From Phlegmacium glaucopus (lineage: Eukaryota > Basidiomycota > Agaricomycetes > Agaricales > Cortinariaceae), in contig MU130081.1 of assembly GCA_015039465.1 (NCBI GenBank), positions 28,453 through 83,116 on the forward strand: DNA of 54,664 nt, read 5' to 3'. The notes under the pieces were generated by a model, which saw nothing but the letters and a program-made list of their open reading frames with translations, was not told where the DNA came from and searched no databases. A program made the translations under genes and the position numbers. Positions 44,358 to 53,040 of the stretch are shown piece after piece. Numbering within the stretch: the first letter of the stretch is position 1; each line of letters opens with the position of its first letter.

Positions 44358-45560
44358 ATCTGAGGGACTTTCTGCATCAGTACTGAGCAAATAATTGATA
44401 GCCTGGTCTTCATTTTTATCAGAAACTAGATAGGCCTTGATAACTTGTTTTTCATTAAATCCAATATCCACAAGCTGTTACCCGAGTGTTATCAGTAATC
44501 CTACAATTGAACGAAATAGTTAATACTCACCCGTTGAATAGCCTCTCTTTCTTCAGTATTAAATGCACCAGTCTGAAGGCTAGGATGGTCTTCTCGATGA
44601 GCTTGGGTGCTGGCCATGAGTACTAGGAGCATGTCCAGAAATGCAGGGTTCTGGCTGAGCTGTTGGCCAAAAGCAGGATCTCCTTGTGTAGCCATCTCAA
44701 GAAATCTTTGTCGAATTGAGGGGTTTGTGCGGATCATGGAAGTGAAGTCACCCATGTTTCCAAGTGCTCCGAGTCCGAGGCCCCCTTCCGCACCGATAGA
44801 TGTCTGAATCGACATGTCAAACTAGTATAAATCACAGTGGATAGCAATACGAACTTGATCGTGCTTCGGCTCGGATAACGCTGGCAGAACATTTGGCAGC
44901 AAGGCTGATAGTGAGCTTGAGGAAGGCTGTGTCTGGGAAATTCTTGGAGCAGCTGCAGATGGACCAATCAATTGCAGTCGGTTTGGCTACAAACACAAAT
45001 GTTTCCGCAAGATAGATAATAATATATGGAAGTTAAGAGACATACAATTGTAATTTTGGTGGATAAAGTCTCATTACTGGTTTGTTTGTTGTGTCAAATT
45101 ACTTCTTTTCCTTCATTGACCAACTGGTCATTTGAAATAGGTTATAACATTCAAGAGTGGAAGTAACGTACCCTTGATTGATGACAATGGAGGAAAAGAA
45201 AGTGTCTGAGATAATGGTTCTACAGGAATAGCAGACGGTTCTCCGGCTGGGAATGGACTCAGTGGCTAGAGTGAGAGGGGTCATTATCCATTAGCATTAA
45301 TTTTTATGGCAATTGAAGCTGAGGTAACGCACCTTCTCCTTGGATATTAGTAGGATGAGAAAGTCCTGCTCCTGCAAGCCTAGAGTTTTAATTATCTGAG
45401 TGTCCGTGAGCAGCTTTCCTGGAGATAGAGTACGTCAACAGCGATGAAGGCAGGAGAGAACAAAAGGACTTGCCAGAGTGGATTAGCTTCTGATTTTTTG
45501 TCACGTAACCCTTCAGCATATTAATTTCGGCTTTTAGTTCGGCCAGTGGGGAGTTGTTGG
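44358..45560 (-). pseudogene. RAD23: RAD23 fragment (UBL, XPC-binding, UBA2) captured in hAT element
   Basis: Exons on the minus strand: about 45557-45474 (LAELKAEINMLKG, NQKLIHSG), joined by a GC-AG intron to 45418-45333 (KLLTDTQIIKTLGLQEQDFL), together a partial ubiquitin-like domain. 45265-45172 is a Pro/Ser linker. A further Ser/Ala-rich exon runs from 44986. 44821-44531 holds the XPC-binding-like IRTNPSIRQRFLE and LSQNPAFLDMLL. 44474-44358 holds UBA2, LVDIGFNEKQVIKAYLVSDK. Rad23 shuttles ubiquitinated clients to the proteasome and stabilises Rad4/XPC in nucleotide excision repair. The first UBL strands and UBA1 are not seen, and the linker exons do not join in phase, so it is a partial copy. 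It could still be transcribed as a chimera with the VPS54 fragment. Confidence 0.78.
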
Positions 45561-48500
45561 CGTTGTTGGTGCCGTTGTGGTGTTGTTAGCATTGTTGGTG
45601 TTGTCAGCGTTGATATGGGAGTTGTTTAAAGCGGATTTTTCAAACTCCGAAATCCAAAACATTGGTCGGGCGCCTAACAATACTTTATAGATTCATAAAT
45701 TCAGTTCTATGTGGAAAAATTAAGAAAAAAAACTACATAAAGTTCGGTTCAAACCCGGTTCTCAAAATCTTAGAAATACGAGAACCGAGAACCGGACCAA
45801 TAGTCTAAGATCCTTGGACCGAACTGAACTGAACCTGAACCGACGGTTCGGTTCTTTCGGTTCTCGGTTCTTGCACCGGTTCGGAACCGAACTTTGGCAT
45901 CACTACAGCCACATATTCGGCTTCCATAGTTGAGAGTGTTACTAGCTCTTGTTTCTTCGACATCCAGCTCACAGCTCCCCTATCGATTAACACGGCGAAA
46001 CCAGAAATTGCTTGTCGATGCTCTTGATTTGCTCCATCAGCATCGGCAAAAGCTTGTAAGCCTTTGTCCCCAGCATTTCCATAGACTAATTTTAAATCTT
46101 TTGTGCCTTTCAGATACCTCAGCACTCGCTTTAACGCTTCCCAATGATTCCTCCCGGGGTTCTCCATGAACTGCGCTAGTTGACCCATGGCAAACGAAAT
46201 ATCTGGGCGAGATCCAACCGCTACCCAATTTAAAGCGCCAATTGCTTCACGATAGGGAATCTTTTTCATCTCCCTTTTCCCTTCCTCTGTCGTAGGGCAC
46301 TGATCTTTTGATAGCAATATATTTGGGTCAATCGGAACGGTGAGCGATTTTGCATCCTCTAAATTAAAACAGCAGATAATGGACTCGATGTAGGATTTTT
46401 GCGAAATATATAATGTTCGCTTGGTACGATTTTGTTCGATCGATAGTCCCAATAACCACGAGATAGACCCAAGGTCCGTGATCTTGAATTTCTCATCGAT
46501 CCGTCTTTTAAATTCATTGATCAACTTTTCATCGCTTCCAGTAATAGTTGTATCATCAACATGAATCGCTAGCACCACTATCTCTGTTCCAACTCGAGCA
46601 TAGAAAACAGCTGGATCGGCCATGGACCTCGTAAATCCAACTTCGGCTAGGGAGCGACACAGGGAATCATACCACCTTTTTCCAGCTTGCTTGAGACCAT
46701 ACAGAGACTTCTTGAGTTTGGCGACATATCATGAGCGTTCTTTTACTTCATGATACGGTGGTTGCTCCATGTATATGTCTTCACCCTCATCTAAAACTCC
46801 ATTTAGGTACGCTGAGTGGAAATCAAACATATCGATCTCCCAGTTGTTTCGAGCTGCGATGGCAAGTATAGTTCAAATTGATGCTAATCTCGCGACGGGC
46901 ACGAAAGTTTCAAAGTAATCCACCCCATATACTTGGGTGAACCCTCGAGCTACAAGACGAGCTTTCCACTTCACGACTCAACCCTCAGCATCCTTCTTTA
47001 GGTGAAAAACCCATTTGGAATCCACTACATTGGTGTTTTCTGGTCTCTCCACAATATCCCAAGTTCCCGCTGCCTTTAAGTTCTCCAGCTCATCATCCAC
47101 GGCCTTCCTCCACTCTGGCCCATCGGATCGCCTACGAGCCTCTTCATATGTTGGTTCAACTTCATCCGCTTCAGGACCAATAACAGCCGCAGCTATCATA
47201 GCTTCCAGCACATCAGGCTCGGTTTCACTCAACTTGTTCATCTCAACAACTTCGACTTCCTCAACCTCTTCCGCAACTCTGGGTAGGTCAACTCGCTGAA
47301 CCCCTTTCATAAACTGACCACGTTCTCTAGGCAGGTTACTCATTACTCCTTCACCAATACAAAGACGTTGAATAGCCGCTTACTCCTGTCATGCGCGCTT
47401 CGGACGACCTTCTGTTTCTGGTAAGCGCTCAAAATTGTCTCCAAGGGGATCGACAATATTTTTAGTTTCGTGATCCGGCGTTCAATTGACGATTTCTCCA
47501 ACTCCCCCTCAATTGGACTAATTCGAGGTAAGTATACATTCACTTCTCCGGAGTCGAGCTTTACTGATCGTTGAATTGAAATAGTGCACGTTTCGGGGAA
47601 ATAAATCCGGTGGCCACTACTATCTTCATCAAAACCTACCCAACGCCCAACAGCTGACCTCCCATCCAACTTACTGCCATTTGGATCATGAACCCATACT
47701 CGGGTGCCAAATTCCGGAAGACTGCGTAAATTCAGTTTAGCGCCATGGAAAACTTCATAAGGAGTTTTTCCGTCAAGTGCTTTGGTTGCTGTTTGATTTT
47801 TGAGGTAAATGGCATGATTAACTGCTTCACCCCATAGGAATTTCGGTAACCCGCTGGCATGTAACATCGCTCAAACTTTCTCTAGAAGCGTACAATTCAA
47901 TCTTTCGGCTACTCCATTGTGCTCCGGTGTATCATGAACAGTGAGGTTTCGTATAGTCCCATTTTCTGCTAGATGTTGACTAAATTCTTTGCTCAGATAC
48001 TCTCCTCCACGATCCGTATGGAGTTTTTTGATATGAGCCCCTTTTTGTCGAAGAAGATATGCTTCATATCATTTATAGCTCGCAAATGTTTCGCTTTTGA
48101 GACGTTGAAGGTAAACGGTTGAATACCTGGAATGATCGTCGGTGTAGGTCGAATAATATTCCCTCCCACCGATCGTCTGGACAGGAGATGGTCCCCAAAC
48201 GTCCGAATGGACTTCATCACCAATTTTTCCCGCCCTTGGAGCTTTGTGTTCCTTTTGATAGGTTTTCTATGCACTTTTCCGTATTCACAGGAATCGCAAG
48301 TACTCGGCATCGTACTCGACTCGTCAAGTTTGTAACCCTCAACCATTCCCTTTTGAACTAATGCTTTTGCAGCCTCTGGAGCTATATGACCCATCAAGTG
48401 ATGCAGCTTCTCAATTGACACCACCTCGGGAACTACTGCCGCCGCTACCTCTATATCTTTCTCATGCTCAACGCGGTACAGTCCATTCCTCATTTGTATC

Positions 48501-50238
48501 TTTGCTAATACCCTCTTTTCCTTCACAGATGAGAAGATCCGTAATTGTCTTTTGTGAAACAATGATGCGTAGCCAGCTATATCTATCTTGCTGATAGATA
48601 CCAAAGTCATACCCATTTTCAGCACGTATAAGACATCCTTCAAAAGGATTTTCGTCATAGATTTGCCATTTGGCATTGATATTTGCATGTCCCCTTTTCC
48701 GATTGCCTCAAAATGACCGCCGTCGGCCGCAGTAAGGACTTTCCTTTGAATAGGAATATAATTTATAAATTTTTGTTTGTAGGGAGACATGTGGCGAGTC
48801 GCGCCGGAGTCATACAACTCTGTTTTGAAAGTAGAGCTGGTATCAGCCAATGCTATGGCTGCAAACGTGTAAGTCTTCGGTTCTTCACCATCGTCAACGG
48901 CTAAAACACCCTTAAGACTGTCGTTTCCACCTCCTACCTCGACATCAACTGCCTCAACACTATCCGGTACTCCCTCCAGATCGAGTACCCAACTTGACTC
49001 CAAATCTATATCATCGGTGTCTGAGGAAGCGAGCAGATCATCGAAAGAGGTAAGGATATCATCGGTATTGGAAATCGGTGAGTTAATCATATCGCCTTGA
49101 TGTCCGTTTTCAACCCACATATCAGTTTCCACAGATATCTCATCCCCTGCCCACATTTTGGACTCGTTCCCAGTGTCTCCTCCACACCTATCAATCCATC
49201 CATGAATATCATCATCATCATTCACTGTCGCCATCCATACACCATCTAAATCATCATCATCTTCCTCTGCTTTTGCTGCCACCGCTTTTCCTTTCCTTTT
49301 GGAGTCATATTTCTCCTTTTGCTTTGGTCCTTTACCCTCGCAACCTCCACCCGGCGCCCAGCAATCCTTCGCAAAATGTCCGACTTTCTTACAGTTATAA
49401 CATTTCCTTTTTTTGGCCTTCCTGGATCCTTCACCACCCCTCTTTCCCTTTTCCGAGGACTGGCCAGCTGCAAAAGCTGCATCCTGACCTTCCTTTTTGG
49501 GTTTTGGGTTCTTTATGGTACGTCGATCGGCCTCATCACGGATTGCATCAATTAAATTCATTGGCGACAGGGTCTGATTGAGTAGGGATGACGTAGCGGT
49601 GATAGCGGCGATGTACGTATTGTACGACTGCAGAATGGATCCTAATATGACGGAGGTAAAATCCTCATTGGAAATCTGGCCTCCCATCGAAGCTAAGTCC
49701 TCTCGCATCATCTGCAGTTTAACGAGGTGATCTCTAACATCTCCTTGCTCAGTACACTTCTCTGACTGCAATTTCTGACGCATGTCCACGGTGACCATAC
49801 GGGATTTCTTTTCCCTTTGGTCCCTGACTGCATCCCACATCAATGCCGCCGTTTCCTTTCTCCTTACTTCAATAAAGAGAGAGTCCGGGATTACCAACAC
49901 CAACGCCTGTTTGACTATATTCTCTTCCGTTTCCCATTTCACTCGTGAGTTTTCGTATTCAATCAATGATTCCTTTTGTTCTTTCGTTAAAGGTTCCGTT
50001 CCCACTTGAATAGCAGGCAGGGCTACCGGTGGCTTTCCGGTACCGTCTATATGACCTTTCAAGGACACAGCGGCTGCGGCAAAAAGGAATCGATCTTTGA
50101 AAATCACCCAGTTGGATCCATCGATTTCCAACTTTGGAATGTGTGCGAAGAACTCGAGTAGTTTACCATTATTCAAAGACATTTTATTGTATGGTTGACA
50201 GTGTTATGTTTTAATAATTTCAGCCGGGGCCCATAACC

Positions 50239-50405
50239 TGTGAGCAGCAACGACGGGAAAATGGGAAGGAACTAGTTAATTATGAGACACGAGGTGGCAA
50301 CTACGAAATACAAGTACAGAAGTAGAAACATCGTAACACTAGTATACATATGGATAAAGAAAGACATTACCTAATCATACATAGTACATCGGTTTGATTC
50401 CAACA
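50239..50405 (-). repeat. 5' LTR of copia copy 2
   Basis: 167 bp. Gag starts at ATG 50182, 57 bp inside it. Confidence 0.93.
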
Positions 50406-50733
50406 AAGTCCACCGTAGTAGGCATGATGAAAAGGTGATGTTCATCGATGGAAGGAGCGACGACGCAATTGGACTCATTCATACTGCATCAGGAAAATGG
50501 TGAGGTCTGCAGCTTTCAACGTCTTTGACTTTCAATGACTTTTGACGTCTTTATTACTTCATCTTCTGGATTCCAATATTGTCTTCTTACTTTAATGGTC
50601 TTCGTCTTTTGCTTGTATCTTTATTAGTATTTGTCTAGCATCAATAAATCTTTCAAGTCTTTCATTTTGGTGTTATATGCTTTCAGTGCATAAATTTTAC
50701 CTATTTGTCTTTCACTACAACAAAAATTTTGAA
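50406..50733 (-). other. Short ORF fragment and unrecognised flank
   Basis: ATG at 50482 opens a minus-strand frame (VVAPSIDEHHLFIMP) that runs into the copia target duplication and would continue at 42079. The rest, to 50733, is AT-rich with no feature recognised. Confidence 0.3.
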
Positions 50734-52931
50734 TCAAAATGCTATTTCATGACTGTGATGATCAGCATATTTATTTACATAGAAGAGTTTGAAAGCATGT
50801 AAAGACTGTGAGTAAGTGAGTGTTGGTGGAATGAAATTAGGCCCATATATGCCAATCAAATGAGCCGCTCGAAGAATTGAGTCAATATGTATGACAGAAC
50901 ATATCCGCTGTCTCAATCGGACATCAACATCGGGCTGTACCATCCACATGCCAGTCTCAGGACATGGAGCATTACCATATGTTTCGAACCATCGAACCAA
51001 TGCACAGGGATATAGTACCTGATCATATTCAAAGGAGAAAAAAAGCTGAACCTGAGCTACCCCAAGGGCCCGAAAACCCACCTCATCTGGATCCCGCTCC
51101 ACAAAAACACAATCGTGTTGAGCTGGGCCATTTTTCCAAGAACGAGTGGACCGGATGTATTCACGGTGCATGCCTCCAGTGCCGGACAGATCACTTGGGG
51201 CATGGTAGATGGCTATGGCAGAATGGAAAATATTGATGCGAAGAGTTGAGGGAATTTTGGGACACTCATCGAGACCAATATCCATTCCAAATATGTCAGA
51301 GTCAGGATTTTGCTGGTCAAAAAGGAATTGGCGAATATATTCTTCTAAACAGCCAATATTCAACCATTCGGAAAGTACAGCAACACTTTTGGGATAGTTC
51401 CGGGCTAGATTAATCATCGATTAACATTGGAACACATGAAGGGTTAAAATAAAATAAAATTGCCTGGATGTCGGGGCAATCGTACACTGCCCTCTGAAGT
51501 CTCTCCCTCCACTACATCTCCGCCATCTTCTTCATCTATATTTATGTTAACCGTTGCAGATGTTGGAAGAGGTGGCCGTGTGGCCACCGGGTTACCCTGA
51601 ACAACCCCAAGCATTCCACGCTTGTTAAAATCCACCTGCGCCGCTGCCAGCTTATCAAGACGCTGGTTAATGCGTAGCATTTCTCCAATGGGGTTGTTTC
51701 TACTCGAACAACGCCATGGCTCTTTCACGGCTTTGATATGCTTGGACTCGGTAATGGAAGAACAAATCCCGTTTGGTGCACCAAACATCTGAATGAGGGA
51801 TCAGTAATGTAGAAGAGAGTGCTGTCGAGGGAGAAGGAAGTCGTCACGGATGCCCAAGGTTAGGAAAATTTGTCGCTCGTTATGGAAATGTTTGACCGCG
51901 GCATCGATTTGAGTCAGCACTGTCTCATTGATTGAAGACCAGCGTACGAGGTAACAAAAATCCAAAAAAGCGCTGATTGCACGCACCATCCCATTAGGGA
52001 CGAGTCCATAAATCACAGGTAGAAATACTTTCATCAACGCCTTTGAGTCATCGCCGGTCCATTGTTTGAATCCTCGTCCTTCGGGAAAATGTCGCAGACC
52101 AGAAAATGGTGGTACAACTGATATTCTGAGAGCAGATGTATTATATACCTATTTCATTTGATATAGATATATCCTTCTCTTACCGTCGATCCATTTCAGC
52201 AATGAGAGACTTCCCATTTGGTTGTGACTTGAAATATTGTATGACCCAGGTGACTAGATGGTCTTTAAATGTTCCTTTGATGATTTGGTGCAGCAGATCG
52301 GGGGACAGCAGCTCATGGATATTCGCACAAGGAAAATGGACAGTGAATGGCTAATAATTGATTAAAAAAATTGATAGTCGCTAAATTAGAAACATACAAT
52401 GATATCCCCAATAATTCCGTAACCCTCCCAAAGTTCCTTCAAGTTTCCATTGAAAGCATCATGTAATGCCTTTGTATGGTCATGTGAATGCTGGATAGCA
52501 TCCTCAATCTCACCATCCAGGTTGGTCACCGGGGCAGTGCAGCTATTCAAATATTAGTAAAAATGAAATTGATAAACCAAATATTTCCTCTCACCGTGGA
52601 CACCAGCCTGATACAACGCATGCAAGTAAACATTGTTCTGGGTAATCTGCTATATACGGTCCAAGACCATAAATAACACGGCGGTAATGGCCATCACCGC
52701 AACGTGTGATGCGAGGTTTCTCCATCCATGGTTTCAGAGGCATGAGAATACGGGCCAGTGAGGAATGAAAGAGCTGGCGACGGAATTGTCGGAAGGCCGC
52801 ACTGTCTTGATGATCTCGCCCAGCTGTACGAAAACATTATTAGACCATATATTCAAACGACAGCTTTACACTAACTTTTCGGCATTGCTAAAAACCCAAT
52901 AACAGTTAACGCATTACGGTGATCTAACTGC
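50734..52931 (-). pseudogene. Plavaka-type transposase, C-terminal two-thirds
   Basis: Minus-strand exons, in order: about 52931-52878 (HRNALTVIGFLAMPK), 52823-52595 (YIADYPEQCLLACVVSGWCP), 52542-52398 (HTKALHDAF), 52350-52184 (ANIHELLSPDLLHQIIKGTF), 52125 to about 51475 (RHFPEGRGFKQWTGDDSKAL, LPRQHSLLHY, MFGAPNGICSSITESKHIKA), and about 51412-50734 (GMDIGLDECP, SDLSGTGGMHREYIRS, VIHIDSILRAAHLIG). These are landmarks of Plavaka/KDZ-related transposases common in Agaricomycetes. A TGA (51801-51803) stands between LLHY and SLIQMFG inside an otherwise continuous exon, where Arg or Val is usual. The upstream coding part is missing in normal orientation but is present, written backwards, at 53050-53482. 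Confidence 0.85.
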
Positions 52932-53040
52932 ACAGAGGTTGTTGAGAAAAGGTGTATTTTCAAGATTATAAAATCTCTACTCAAAACAATAACTCAATCA
53001 ATACTTTATACAATCTTAATAATGCAAGTTGGGTTTTCTA

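Larger units (their letters stand above)
42581..45905. mobile_element. hAT-like element carrying host-gene fragments (3.3 kb)
   Basis: Ends TAGTGATGCCAAAGTTCGGT (left) and its inverse (right) form TIRs of the hAT type (YAGTGxTGCC). The 8-bp flanks CAGCCACG (42573-42580) and CAGCCACA (45906-45913) are a target duplication with one CG/CA change. Subterminal regions are rich in GGTTCGGTTC motifs on both sides. It interrupts the RNase H of copia copy 2. No transposase is present. The interior carries RAD23-like and VPS54-like fragments on the minus strand and a 178-bp tandem repeat. Confidence 0.88.
42259..50182 (-). pseudogene. Copia gag-pol, copy 2, multiply interrupted
   Basis: Gag starts at 50182 (MSLNNGKLLEFF), with a UBN2-like capsid region and the zinc knuckle CYNCKKVGHFAKDC (about 49420-49360). 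Protease follows with LYDSGATRHM (about 48815), then the pre-integrase LHHLMGHIAPE. A missing A near 48226 shifts the frame at the integrase entry. TGA stops occur at 48069-48071, 47871-47873, 46978-46980, 46873-46875, 46729-46731 and 42409-42411. RT retains IHVDDTTITG (about 46560) and RNase H KKQELVTLST. The RNase H is cut at 45906 by the hAT-like element and resumes at 42580 with ATHAAKELLWL, ending with ILTKPLS and TGA at 42259. Integrase, RT and RNase H align block by block with copy 1. Confidence 0.9.
42085..50405 (-). mobile_element. Ty1/copia retrotransposon (copy 2), full length, split by hAT element
   Basis: Two 167-bp LTRs (42085-42251 and 50239-50405) start TGTTGGAATC and end CTCACA in element orientation; I noticed a single difference between them. 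A perfect AAGTC target duplication flanks them (42080-42084 and 50406-50410). The polypurine tract GAGGGGGAG adjoins the 3' LTR. Next to the 5' LTR, GGTTATGGGCCC is complementary to the initiator-Met tRNA anticodon arm, the half-tRNA primer typical of copia. The coding region is broken by stops and by the hAT-like insertion at 42581-45905. Confidence 0.93.

Noticed and set aside
44529..44821. Ubiquilin/Dsk2 as the identity of the captured gene
   Set aside because: The UBA segment (with AYLVSDKNED) and the UBL segment (NQKLIHSGKLL..KTLGLQEQDF) fit Rad23 better than ubiquilin, and the central domain resembles XPC-binding rather than STI1 repeats.
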